Of a stretch of 64,000 nucleotides of DNA, positions 26,314-36,600 are shown one piece after another; within the stretch, counting starts at the first letter, position 1; every line of letters begins with the position of its first letter. The notes under the pieces were generated by a model. The model made no database searches and was not told the DNA's origin. It worked only from the letters and a program-made list of their open reading frames with translations. Source of the stretch: Amycolatopsis sp. CA-128772 (GTDB lineage: Bacteria > Actinomycetota > Actinomycetes > Mycobacteriales > Pseudonocardiaceae); assembly GCF_002904295.1 (NCBI RefSeq), contig NZ_PPHG01000009.1, positions 62,001-126,000 of the forward strand. The letters run 5' to 3'. A program made the translations under genes and the position numbers.

Positions 26314-27054
26314 TCAAGCCACCGCCGCACGGGCGTGGGTGAGCGCGTCGAGCACGTCCGCGGCGCTGGGCCGCCGCAACGTGCGGTGGATCATCCCGTC
26401 CCGCAGCACGAGCACCCGGTCCGCCGTGGCCGCCGCCTGCAGGTCGTGGGTCACCATGACCACGGACCGGCCGCCGTCGCTGACCGCCCGCAGCAGGCCG
26501 AGCACCTGGGCGCCCGCCTCGGTGTCCAGCGCGCCGGTGGGTTCGTCGGCGAAGACGATGTCCGGGCGCATGGCCAGCACCCGGGCGATGGCGACCCGCT
26601 GCTGCTGGCCACCGGAAAGCGCAGCCGGCTTGTAGGAGGCACGATCGGCCAGCCCCACCTGGTGCAAAGCCCGGCTCACGTCCTCGGCACCGACGTTCCG
26701 TTTGGCCAGCCGGGCCGGCAGCGCCACGTTCTCCCAGGCCGTCAACGAGCGGATGAGGTTGTAGGACTGGAAGACGAAGCCGATGTGCTCTCGGCGGACC
26801 GCGGCCTGCGCTCGCCGGCCGAGACCGCTCAAGGACCGGCCCATCACCGTGACGTCCCCGGACGTCACCGGCTCGAGTCCGGACAGGCAGTACAACAGCG
26901 TCGACTTGCCCGACCCGCTCGGTCCCACGATGGCCACGAACTCCCCAGGGAAGATCCCGAGGGAAATGCCGCGCAACACCGGCGTCGGTGTTCCGCCGCG
27001 GCCGTCGGCGAACTCCTTGGTGATGGAGTCCGCCTGCAGAAGGTAGTCACTCAT
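26314..27054 (-). CDS. ABC transporter ATP-binding protein (MacB/LolD type)
   Basis: A 246-residue ATPase. Walker A is GPSGSGKST, the Q-loop is in FVFQSYNLIRSLTAWENV, the signature is LSGGQQQRVAIAR, Walker B is DIVFADEPTGALD, and the switch His is in VMVTHD. The FQxYNLxxxLTxxENV form is that of MacB/LolD/FtsE-like ATPases that drive FtsX-type permeases. It is divergent from the histidine kinase at 27207, so the two-component system probably controls it, as in bacitracin/antibiotic-stress modules. Confidence 0.92.
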   Translation of the reverse strand: MSDYLLQADSITKEFADGRGGTPTPVLRGISLGIFPGEFVAIVGPSGSGKSTLLYCLSGLEPVTSGDVTVMGRSLSGLGRRAQAAVRREHIGFVFQSYNLIRSLTAWENVALPARLAKRNVGAEDVSRALHQVGLADRASYKPAALSGGQQQRVAIARVLAMRPDIVFADEPTGALDTEAGAQVLGLLRAVSDGGRSVVMVTHDLQAAATADRVLVLRDGMIHRTLRRPSAADVLDALTHARAAVA

Positions 27055-27206
27055 TCCGGTTCCCTGCTTCGTTCGTCCTTGACGGCTGAATGCTGCCCGG
27101 CCGGCACCGGCTCGCGCGTCTGTCCCAGGAGCGACCGGGGGTCTGTCTTACGGCATACCCGGGCGGGCGTTCGCCGCGCGCAAACGCGTCCAGCGGGGAT
27201 GGCCTC

Positions 27207-28436
27207 GTGAACTCCCGGCTCAACCCCGACCGGATCTCCTCGCTGCGGCGCCCGGCTCTCGATGTCGTCATCACGGTCGTGGTGTTCGTGACCGGCGCGG
27301 CGCAGCTGCACCCGTGGCAACCTCGGCCTGACCCCGGCTACCTCGCGGCGCTGACGCTGACCGCCGGTGCGCTGTCCATGCCCCGGCGCCGACAGCGGCC
27401 TGCAAGCGTGTTCACCCTCGCTGTCGCGGGCAGCACGCTGCAGCTGCTCACCGCCGGTCCCGAGGGCAGCTCTGTCGACATCGGACTGATCTTCGCCGGG
27501 TACGCGATCGCCGCGTACGGAACCGGGCCGGCGCGCGTGCTACTGCCGGCCGCCAGTGTCGTCCCCACGGCCTGGGCGGCGGCGAACTGGCTGGGCGACT
27601 CCGCCGGCAGCTACACCGTTCCGGCGGCAATCGCGGCCGCCGCCCTGCCGATCGGAATTCCGTGGCTCATCGGCGCCACCGTCGAAGCGCGGCGCCGGGC
27701 GCTGGCGGGCCTCACCGATCGTGCCGCCCGGCTGGAGACCGAGCGGGAACTGGAGGCCGTCCGGGCCGTGCTGGCCGAACGCGGACGCATCGCGCGGGAA
27801 CTGCACGACATCGTCGCCCACCACGTGAGCGTCATGGGCGTGCAAGCCGGAGCCGCCCGACTGGCCATGCGCACCGATCCCGAGCGAGCAGAGGCGGCGT
27901 TGCGAGGGGTGGAAGACACGGCCCGGCACGCGGTCGGCGAAATGCGCCGCATGCTGGGCGCGCTCAAAGCATCCGACGCGGAAACGCCCGATGACGGCCC
28001 GTCCGCCGGATCCGCGCCGTTGAGCCCGCAGCCAGGGTTGGCCGACCTGCCGCGGCTCGCCGGAAACTTCGCCGAGGTAGGACTGACCATCGAGATGTCG
28101 ATCGACTGGCGGCTCGGCTCCGGACACCCCATGCCCGCCGACGCTCTCCAGCTCTCGGCGTATCGCATCGTGGAGCAGTCGCTGACGAATGTGCTGGAGC
28201 ACGCGGGGATGGCACCGACCTCGGTGAGCGTCCTGGTGACGCACAGCGCAGTCGAGGTGACCGTGACCAACGAATCCGCCGGCGACGGGAAACGCTCAGC
28301 CGAAGCCGGCCGCGGGCACGGAACCGCCGGAATGAGAGACCGGGTGAGAATGTTCGACGGCACCTTGAACGCGGGCGCCCTGCCAGGCGGCGGTTATCGC
28401 GTCCACGCACGGCTGCCCATGGCAGGCTCCCGATGA
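27207..28436 (+). CDS. Sensor histidine kinase, NarL-partner type
   Basis: A 409-residue membrane kinase. The N-terminal third has several hydrophobic helices (VVITVVVFVTGAAQLHPW, LLPAASVVPTAWAAANWLG, AAIAAAALPIGIPWLIGA). The HisKA_3 phosphoacceptor is RGRIARELHDIVAHHVSVMG, and the ATP-binding part includes AYRIVEQSLTNVLEHAG and GHGTAGMRDRVRMFDG. The GTG at 27207, following GGGGATGG, is chosen because the longer upstream frame has no family match. Its stop overlaps the response regulator ATG, so the pair is coupled. It faces the ABC exporter divergently; the signal is likely a membrane-active compound. Confidence 0.9.
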   Translation: MNSRLNPDRISSLRRPALDVVITVVVFVTGAAQLHPWQPRPDPGYLAALTLTAGALSMPRRRQRPASVFTLAVAGSTLQLLTAGPEGSSVDIGLIFAGYAIAAYGTGPARVLLPAASVVPTAWAAANWLGDSAGSYTVPAAIAAAALPIGIPWLIGATVEARRRALAGLTDRAARLETERELEAVRAVLAERGRIARELHDIVAHHVSVMGVQAGAARLAMRTDPERAEAALRGVEDTARHAVGEMRRMLGALKASDAETPDDGPSAGSAPLSPQPGLADLPRLAGNFAEVGLTIEMSIDWRLGSGHPMPADALQLSAYRIVEQSLTNVLEHAGMAPTSVSVLVTHSAVEVTVTNESAGDGKRSAEAGRGHGTAGMRDRVRMFDGTLNAGALPGGGYRVHARLPMAGSR

Positions 28437-29095
28437 TCCGCGTCGTGATCGCCGATGACCAGCCACTGATGCGGGACGCTCTGCGTACCGTGATCGACCT
28501 GCAGGCCGACATGACGCTCGTCGGTGAAGCGGCTGACGGCGATGAAGCGGTGACCCACGTACTGAGCGAGCGTCCGGACGTGGCCGTCCTCGACATCCGC
28601 ATGCCACGGCTCGACGGCATCGCCGCAACTCGCGAAGTCACCCGCAGCACCGACACCCGAGTTCTGATCTTGACGACGTTCGAGGACGATGACTACGTCC
28701 ACGCCGCCCTGCAAGCCGGGGCTTCGGGGTTCCTGATCAAGAACTCGCCACCCGAGGAAATCCTGAAGGCCATCCGTGTCGTCTCGTCCGGGGAGGGATT
28801 GCTGGCTCCTTCCGTCACGATGAGGCTCATCAAGCAGGTCGCCGCAGCGGCCCCTACCCAGGACCCCACCCTCAACGAAACGCTCGACACGCTGACTGCC
28901 CGCGAAACCGATGTCCTGCGGGACATAGCCCAAGGAATGTCCAACGCCGAGATCGGCCGGCACCTCTACATCGGTGAAGGCACCGTCAAAACCCACGTTT
29001 CCCGAATCCTCCTCAAGCTCGGCGCACGCGACCGGGTGCAAGCAGTCGTCTACGCGTACGAAAGCGGCCTCGTCGCACCGGGGAACATGAGGTGA
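28433..29095 (+). CDS. NarL/FixJ-family response regulator
   Basis: A 220-residue response regulator. The receiver has the acidic pocket ADDQ near the start, the phosphoacceptor Asp in VAVLDIRMPRLDG and the conserved Lys in GFLIKNSPPEE. The C-terminal LuxR-type domain reads LTARETDVLRDIAQGMSNAE, then GEGTVKTHVSRILLKLGA. It is translationally coupled to the kinase at 27207 and most likely activates the divergent ABC exporter. Confidence 0.92.
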   Translation: MIRVVIADDQPLMRDALRTVIDLQADMTLVGEAADGDEAVTHVLSERPDVAVLDIRMPRLDGIAATREVTRSTDTRVLILTTFEDDDYVHAALQAGASGFLIKNSPPEEILKAIRVVSSGEGLLAPSVTMRLIKQVAAAAPTQDPTLNETLDTLTARETDVLRDIAQGMSNAEIGRHLYIGEGTVKTHVSRILLKLGARDRVQAVVYAYESGLVAPGNMR

Positions 29096-29462
29096 TCTCG
29101 GCCGCAGCACGAGCGCACAGAGTGGCTGACCACCTTGGCTTGCAGCAGCTTCGACGGTCGCCTCGTCTGCGCTGGGCTGCGCCGCGGATACACGCGCCTG
29201 CCGCAGTCAGTCAGTCGGTCCGTCGTGAAACCCGACCCGCCCGCTTGGACGAAGTGGCGCGGCTCGACCGCGGCGGCGGGACGCACGGCCGTACTTCTCA
29301 GGGACGCTAACGAAAGGAAGCGAGCGGAGATCAATGCCATGCTGTCCGGGTACGGAATCTCCGGGAAGCCAAAGACGAATCGGTAACGGGTGGCGCTACC
29401 CAAGAAAGTGTTACACAAAACCTGATTGGATTTCGAAGACAGCGCACGTCGGGAGATGCGTG
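29096..29462. other. Unassigned interval between response regulator and integrase remnant
   Basis: A plus-strand frame ends with LRDANERKRAEINAMLSGYG at about 29310-29370 and looks like the tail of a lost gene, but I cannot identify it or find a start. The sequence becomes A+T-richer (GTTACACAAAACCTGATTGG) just before the integrase start, as is usual for phage-like promoters. Confidence 0.3.
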
Positions 29463-29907
29463 ATGCCGCGCCGACCGACACCCGTCGGTGCCTGGGGCGA
29501 GATCAGCCTCGCCGATGTCGGCCCAAAGCGGTACGAAGCGTCCGCCCGCATCCGGCTCGCCAACGGCGAGTCCAAGCACGTCCGCGCCCGCGGCGCCAGC
29601 AAGGCCGCCGCCCGGGACAACCTCAAGGCCAAGCTCGTCGACATGCGCGACGAGATCTTGTCCGAGGAGATCGGCCGCGACACCCCCTTCGGGAAGGTCG
29701 CGGCGATGTGGATCGACGACCTCGAGGTCGAGTACCGGCAGCACGGCCGGTCGCCGGACACCATCCGGCAGTGGCGCGGTTACGTCCGCAACCGGGTGAT
29801 CAAGTCGCTCGGGCAGCTCACGTGCGCCGAGGTCGAGCAGAGCGTCCGGACCTGCGACCGGCTGATCCAGCGGTGCCTCGAGGAACGGAGCTACAGCGCG
29901 GCGGTCA
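29463..29907 (+). pseudogene. Truncated tyrosine-recombinase integrase
   Basis: The frame from ATG 29463 gives an arm-binding start (MPRRPTPVGAWGEISLADVG, YEASARIRLANGESKHVRAR) and a core-binding domain (FGKVAAMWIDDLEVEYRQHG, then SPDTIRQWRGYVRNRVIKSLG). This is the N-terminal 145-150 residues of an actinomycete phage/AICE integrase of about 400 residues. The catalytic domain with the R-H-x-x-R and Tyr residues is absent: at about 29907 the sequence changes into an antisense IS630 transposase scrap. The element can therefore not excise by its own enzyme. It is the only integrase trace inside the tRNA-Asn-bounded region. Confidence 0.72.
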
Positions 29908-29990
29908 GCATTTGCGGTTACAGAACCGGTAGAACATCTGCCCGGACGCGAGGTCGAGCGCGGCGAACATGTGCCGGACCCCCGGCAGGC
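29908..29990 (-). pseudogene. IS630-family transposase fragment
   Basis: On the minus strand the sequence reads GVRHMFAALDLASGQMFYRF followed by NRK. This is the conserved central strand of IS630-type transposases, which continues RKRW in full copies. Only about 28 codons remain, with no inverted ends visible. It marks the insertion or deletion that cut off the integrase. Confidence 0.6.
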
Positions 29991-30022
29991 GACCGGAACA
30001 CCTCGCCGTGCCCGCAGACGTC

Positions 30023-30110
30023 AGAGAGCACCTCGCCTTCGGATTATTGGTTCGAGTGGTTTCGTGTCGACCTCAGTCGATCTGGCTGGGACCTTTACAA
30101 TCGCTCATGC
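30023..30110. repeat. Third, partial copy of the island-end repeat
   Basis: It shares AGAGAGCACCTCGCC(T/C)TCGG with 39191-39210 and then, after divergence, GACCTCAGTCGATCTGGCTGGG and TCGCTCATGCC in the order seen in the copies at 6415 and 39209. It lies directly after the integrase/IS630 remnants, where an element's own attachment site would be expected. No coding frame is conserved in this copy. Confidence 0.5.
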
Positions 30111-30299
30111 CCTCAGTCGACTTCGGTCAACCTCGTGAGACCTGCAATTCGCCCTTAGTCGCCCCTAGTTCGACAGCCAGGCCGCCGCGCGCATGTTCTG
30201 GCCGTCGTAGCTAGTTCGTGCTTCCGCCGCGGGTTGCACGACTGGGGAACTGCACCGTTGACTCGCAATCGTGCAGTTCCCCAGTACGACCTCACCACC

Positions 30300-30650
30300 C
30301 TACGCGAGCTCGTCCCCCTCGTGGAACACGTCGAGACGGACCTTCGCCGTCGCCTCGTTGTCCAACCAGTGCAAATCGAACTGCTCGCCATACCAGTCGA
30401 GCCGCGCCGCCTCCAGTTCCTCCAGGGCGCTTTCCGTCCCCGGATCTGCGCGATCCTCGTATCGCCAATGTTCTGGCTCATCCGGATCCCGTCGCGCGAA
30501 CACCATGTCGACATAAGTGGCACCGTCGGCACGAGCGCTCTTGATGAGCTCCGGGACCGTGACGTGGAGGTATCCCTCGAACCGCGTCCCGTCCATCACT
30601 TCGGCGATCCGGTCGGCGAACGCGAAGTCGTTCGACGTGTCACGCGTCAT
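30300..30650 (-). CDS. Putative immunity protein for the RHS toxin
   Basis: A 116-residue acidic soluble protein beginning MTRDTSNDFAFADRIAEVMD; later VPELIKSARADGATYVDMVF and WYGEQFDLHWLDNEA. I do not recognise the family. The case for immunity is context: it starts 15 bases after the stop of the RHS gene on the same strand, has a strong ribosome site (AGGAGGTGTC), is small and acidic, and follows a gene whose basic C-terminus looks like a toxin. Its acidity opposite a Lys/Arg-rich toxin tip is typical of such pairs. Function is inferred, not shown. Confidence 0.6.
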   Translation of the reverse strand: MTRDTSNDFAFADRIAEVMDGTRFEGYLHVTVPELIKSARADGATYVDMVFARRDPDEPEHWRYEDRADPGTESALEELEAARLDWYGEQFDLHWLDNEATAKVRLDVFHEGDELA

Positions 30651-30665
30651 GACACCTCCTGCCAC

Positions 30666-33600
30666 TCAGTGTCGTACATGGTAGTTGTTGGTGTACTTCT
30701 TGTTGACGCGGCCGGACTCGAAGTTGGACTGCCAGCCACGCCGCCCCTTGTTCTCCGGAGATCGGTACTGGCGTTTGCCGTTGCGGGAAACCCAGCGGAC
30801 GCTGCCGCGTTTCGTGACCGTCTTCTTGGCGAGGGGACCGACCCAGATTCGTCCGGCCACCCGGGACTGGCGGAAGGTCGCCTTGACGCCCTTGTACACG
30901 AACCCTTGTGAACGTCGAGCGGCCTTGAGGATCGTGCCGACGCCGCGGGCGAACTTGACGGCCTTGTAAGCACCGATCGCCGCACCGACCGCCGCCGTGC
31001 CGATCCCAGCGGTGAGGACACCTGCGAGGGCCTGCGCGCCGTACCGAGCCGCCGCTCCCCAATTCCCCTGGATGGCGTTTCCTGCCGCAGCCACCCCACT
31101 GGCGATCGTTCCGATCGGTCCGGGGATCCACGAGGCCACCTCGGCCACCTTGGTCACGACACTCACGATGGAGCTGAACCAGGAATTGCCGTCGAGGTCC
31201 ATCGCGTTGATCGGGTCGCCGGCGACGTAGTCGTAGTCGTTGGCGGAACCCCCGTCGACCGGATCGACGGAAAGGAAGCGGCCGAGCAGCGGACTGTAGG
31301 GCCGCGCTCCCATCTGCACCACAGACAGCGCGCCCGTGTGCTCGTAGGGACGCTGGTACTGGCCGAGCCAGCCGTAGTCCATCGAGCCCGGGCCGTTGTC
31401 CGGCACGTTCTGGCTGTCAACCGCACCCGAGGCGGTCAACGGCTGCCCATACGGGTCGAAGGTCCGCAGCTCACCGATCTGGTGGCCTGCGGAGTCGGTG
31501 GACAACACCAGGTCGCCGCGCACCGACGGGTGGTCGTAGGTCGGCGTGAACGCTCCGTCGGAGCCGACCCTCGTCGTGTAGAGGACACCACCGGGCAGTG
31601 TCAGCGCGAGCGTGGTGAGCCGACCATCGGCGGTCAGCGTCAAGTCCGCGGTGTCGCCGTCGCTCGTGTAGCCGTATCGGACGACTGTGTTGTTGTCGCA
31701 GTCACGCGGGTCGCGTCGCACGATCCGATCGGTCACATCCCGGGTGTAGGCGATGTCGGCGTTGAGCGCAGGATTCGGGCCGGAGGACTTGACGCCGATG
31801 TTGCGGTCGGAGCCGTCCCAGGTCAGCGCGGTCGTGCCATCGGCTCCCTGCCAGCCGGTGGTGTTGCCGTCGGCGTCGTAGGTGAAGCCGGACAGAGCAG
31901 TGGCACCCTCGGTGGCCAGCAGCCGGTCGGCCGCGTCGTAGCAGTACCGGGTTTCGGCAGTGCCGGAGGCGGTCTGGTCGAGCAGGCGCATCCGGTTGGT
32001 GTTCAGGCCCGCGTTCGCCTGGGTGCCGTTGGGACACGTCGCGGACGCGGACGCGGTGTAGTCGTAGGTGTAGTGGTGCCCGGTGACGTAGGCCTCGGTG
32101 AGCCGCCCGACCCCGTCGTAGACATAGTTGGGCGCGTCCGGCCGGGCATCGACGCCGGCGAGGGACTCGTCGATGATCGTCCCCGCCGACGTTCGACCGA
32201 CCTTGCTGACCACATCTCTGCCGTCGCTCGTCTTCCAGCCGAGGGACAGGAGCCTGGCCGCGTTGTCCTTCGACGTCGACGCCAGTGAGGTGCCGTTGGC
32301 GTAGTCGACGGTGGCAAGTTCGCCGGCGTTGTCGTAGCCGACGGTGGCCAGAGGCCGGCCGTCGAGGTTCTGGGTGACGGTCCGGCCCGCGTCGTCGTAG
32401 GTGGTGGAAATCGTCCGCGGCAGGTCCGCGGCGTTGGGCGGGGTTACGGTGGCGGAGGTGACGCGGCCGACCTGGTCGTAGCCGGTACTGGTGCGCACGC
32501 CGTTGACGTCGGTGTAGCCCACCTCACGACCGAGGAAGTCGACCGTCGTGGTGACGGTGCCCTTGTCGTCGCTCATCGCGGTGGTGAGCGGGTCCCCGCC
32601 GACCGCGTAATCGTGGGTGACAGACCGTGCCGGGGCATCGGTGCTCGCGGGCACCTTGACCTGGACGGGCCGGTCTCGGCTGTCGTAGCTGGTACAGGTC
32701 CACGCCCCGCCGGTCGCCTCGGCGACAACCCGCCCGGAGGCGTCGTAGACCTGCTCGTCGACCCGGGCCGAACCCGTCGCAGGGGCCGTCGAGGTGGTCA
32801 GTTTCGCCAAGCCGCCCTGGTTGACCGCGGCGCTGCCGGCCGCGCACGGGTTGACTCGCGTCTCGGTGTCGCCGTAGTAGGCGTAGGTGGTTTTCGCGCC
32901 GGTGGCCATGGTTTTGGCGGTCTTGCGCAGGTAGCCGCTGCCGGGCGTCTCGTAGGAGACCGAGCCGGCGACCTTCAGCCCCGACGGGTTGGCGAGTCCG
33001 GACGTGGCCAGCCCGTACACCGGGTCGATCCCGCTGTCACCGAAGCTGGTGGTTCCCGTCTTGTCCGCGACACCGTCGGATTCCGACGCCGTGGTCGAGG
33101 TCTTGAGCCCGTAGCGCGGCCGCAGCTGCGTACCGGGAACGGGCTGCTGAGTGCCGGACGGGGTGGTCCAGTGCAGTTCCAGCTGGGCGGTGAGATCGAA
33201 CTCGTAGTAGTCGACGCGAATTCGTTTGGCCTGACCGGCGGAATCGGCGTGCACGACGCCCTGGCGCCACTTCGCCGTGGTGTTGATCCAGTCGTCGATG
33301 ACGAGCTGGTCGTCGACCCACACGCGAACGCCGTCGTCGGCGAGCAGCCGCAACGTGTAGTCACCAGCGGCGGGGAAGACGATGTCGCCGGCCGCGCGCA
33401 GCGAATAGTGGTCCGCGGGAATTCCCGCGGTGGGCGCCACCGAACCCCAGTTCTTGACGAACGTGCCGTCCGCGGTACCGAGTCCGGTGGTGTGGGCCTT
33501 CGGCGCGCCGGAGAGCTGGTCGTTGTCGTACCAGGACACGGCGAGACCGTTGATGCCCTCGTCATAGCCGTTGTGGCCGTGGGACATTCCTCCCGGACAA

Positions 33601-36600
33601 GTACCGCTGGGCAGCTGACCGGTGAAGCAGGACGCCGGTGCCGGGCCGTATGAGTCGACCGGACGGTCGGCGTAGTCGTAGACCGTGGTGGTCTTGCGTC
33701 CGGCCGCGTCAGTGGTCGACAGCGGCAGATCCTTCGGACTCCATTCCTGCGCCGACGTCTTCCCCGCGCTGTCGGTCGTGGATGTGGTCCGGTCGGCGTC
33801 GTCGTAGGTGACCTTCGAGAAGAACCCGGTCGCGGGGCTCAGCCCCGCGACGTCCACAAAGGTCTGACGGTTCGCCGGGTCGTAGCGGTAAGTGCGGGCC
33901 GACCGGGCCTTGCCGATCGCGGGCACCGCGGAGTTGACCGAGATGGCCTTCGGTTTGACGGCGGTGTCGTAGGAGATCGTGTGGGTCAGATCGCCTTCGT
34001 TGGCCTTGCGGTTGGCCGGGTCCGCGGCGATCCAGTCGTTGGCGAGGCTGTCCCGCGTTCCGGCGAGCAGACCGGCCGGGTTGTACCCGTAGTCGGTGAT
34101 TTCCGAGCCCGGATCCTCGATCCGGCCGAGCTGGTTGCCACCGACGTACCAGAGGCGGGTTTCGGAACCGTCCCAGTAGCTGATTCGGCACAGCATCTGC
34201 GCCGGCGGCAGGGTTTGCGCGCCGGCGGGAGGGGTCACGCCGCCGTAGCAGTCGTCGCCTGCGCGGTTGTAGTGCAGGATGTGCGAGCGCTGCGAGACCG
34301 GATCCTTGATCTCGCGCAGCCGCGCGGGAGTGCCGTCGTAGATGTACTGCAGTGCCGAGGGTTTGCGGGAGTCGATGCTGGAGGTCTGGCTCTCCAGCTT
34401 GCCGTCGGCGCGGAAGACGAACACCTCGCCGCCGTCGGTCAGGGTGATCTTCCCGGCCGCGTCGACGGCCAGAATGCCGTCTTCGCCGCTTGGCGGGGTG
34501 TAGCCACCGGTGCTCTTCTTGGTCCAGGTGTGTTTGGCGCCCGAGGCGTCGGTCAGCACGATGTTCTGGTCGCTGACCTTGGCATCGGTGTAGCTCGAGC
34601 CGTCGCCGTCCAGGTCCGCCGACAGCGCCCAGCCCTGCGGCAGCACCGGGAGGTCGCTGGTGTAGAGCCAGTCGGCGGGGACGATCTGCGGGGCGACAGC
34701 GGTGTTGTCGGTGGTGCGGACGAACAGCCGCATCTTGGCCGCGCCGGTGGCCTCCGCGTTCTCGACCTTGATCGGCACCCGCTGACCGGCCGTCAGGGAA
34801 ACGTTTGCGGCCTGCGTCCAGTTCAGGTCGCTCGCAGCGTTGACCTCGTAGACCTTGGCACCGTTGATCCACACGGTCGCGCCGTCGTCGTGCACACCGG
34901 CCAGCTGGTAGGTCCCGGTGACCGGGGCCTGGAAGAAGCCCTCCCAGCGGGCGACGAACCAGTCCGCGGGCAACGCGGGAGCGAATGGCGAATCCGTTCC
35001 CCAGTCGACGTTGACCTGCGGCTCGGTGCGCACCAGCACCGGCTGCTGCGCGTCGCTGATGATGCCGTTGTGCGACAGGTCGGCGAAGTAGGACGCCTTG
35101 AGGCCCTTGTTCTCCACCTGCTGGGAGTTGTAGGTGAACGACAGTCCCGCGTTGCCGCCGGCCGCGGTGAACGTCGGCGTCTGCACACTGGTGGACACGT
35201 TGCCGTTGGCCAGGTTGACCTCGACCGGGCCAGCGTCGTCGGTGGGCGACGGGCCATGGTCGCCGATCCGCTGGTCGATCTTGAAGTGACCGACCCAGGT
35301 CGGGGTGATCGTGGTAGCGCCGCTGTAGGTCATCGCCTGCCACGTGTACGCGACGCCGTCCTGCAGGATCCCGGCCGGGACCGTCCACGTCGGCGTCGGC
35401 AGGCAGCCCGACTCGACGACCACACCCGACTTCGCGTCGGCGCCGGTGGCGATGCGGAAGCAGTACTTGACGGCCTCGCCATCCGGGTCGGTAACCGGGT
35501 TGACCGACAACGTCGGGGTCAGCGACGTCGACACCGCGCCGTCCGCCGGACCGATCAGCGTGGTCGCCGGGGCCGGGGAACCGGTGTCGACCGTCAACGT
35601 GGCGTTGAGGTTCTTGTACGTCCAGGTGCCGGCGTTTTCGGCGCCGATCATCATGAAGAAGACGGAGCCGTCGCGGGCGTTGACGCGGTCGCGGATGAAC
35701 CCGGTCATGCCTTCGCCGACGAAGCTGCCGACGTCACCGACCAACGCGCTGGTCATGTAGCCGCCGACGCCGTTAAAATTGAAGCCCGACGCGTGGTAAA
35801 GGTTCGCGTTCCAGGTCTTGAGCGAGCCGGTCACGCTGGTGTTGCGGGTGAGGTCCATCCGCGCGCCGACCACGGTCTTGCCGAACAGCGGCGAGTAGTC
35901 CATGTGGAAGACGCTGCGGTTGTACGTGTCGCCCTTGGCCTGGCTGTTGCCGATCCGCAGGCCGCAGGCGTCACAGTTCGTGCCGTCGGAGCGGTAGGAG
36001 TGGGACTCGGTGACCCCGTAGGTGAAGGTCGGGTCGACCGACACCGGGTAGACGCGCTTGGAGTCGCGCAGCCAGTTGGGGTCGACCGCGACGGTCAGCC
36101 ACCAGTCCGCGCCGGCCTTGTCCAGGGTGTAGCTGCCGCCGGTCATCGCCGGGGCGGTCTCACCGTTGCCCGCGGAGTCCCAGGTCTCGATCGGCGGCAG
36201 CACGATCTTCACCGCGCCCGCCTTGTCGGCGAGGGTGACGGCGCCGTTCGTCGCCAGCTTCGGCGTCAAGTCGCCGGTGGTGAGCTTGAACTTCCACGAC
36301 GAGCGCCCGTCGGCCGGGGGCCGCTTGAGCTTGATCGTCTCCTTGACCGCGCCCGGGGTGACCTCGTAGTCCAGGTCCGTGCCGGCGGCGACCTCGGGGT
36401 AGCTGACCGAGTCGCCCTTCACCGCGGCCGCCGTCGGAGCCGCCTGGTCCAGGGCCAAGCCGGCGGTGTGGCCGCCGGACTCGACCTGCAGCACCGCGGC
36501 GTCGTCGGCCTTGGTGGCCAGCGACGGGCTCAGGGGGTGGTTGTCGGCGTCGGCGCGCTTGGTCGCCGGGTCCGTCTCGAGGGTGGTCTGGACCGGCTGC

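Noticed and set aside
30026..30110. TTGGTTCGAGT at about 30048 as a further piece of tRNA-Asn
   Set aside because: The word matches the tRNA T loop but in the opposite orientation to the attachment repeats and without flanking similarity; likely chance.
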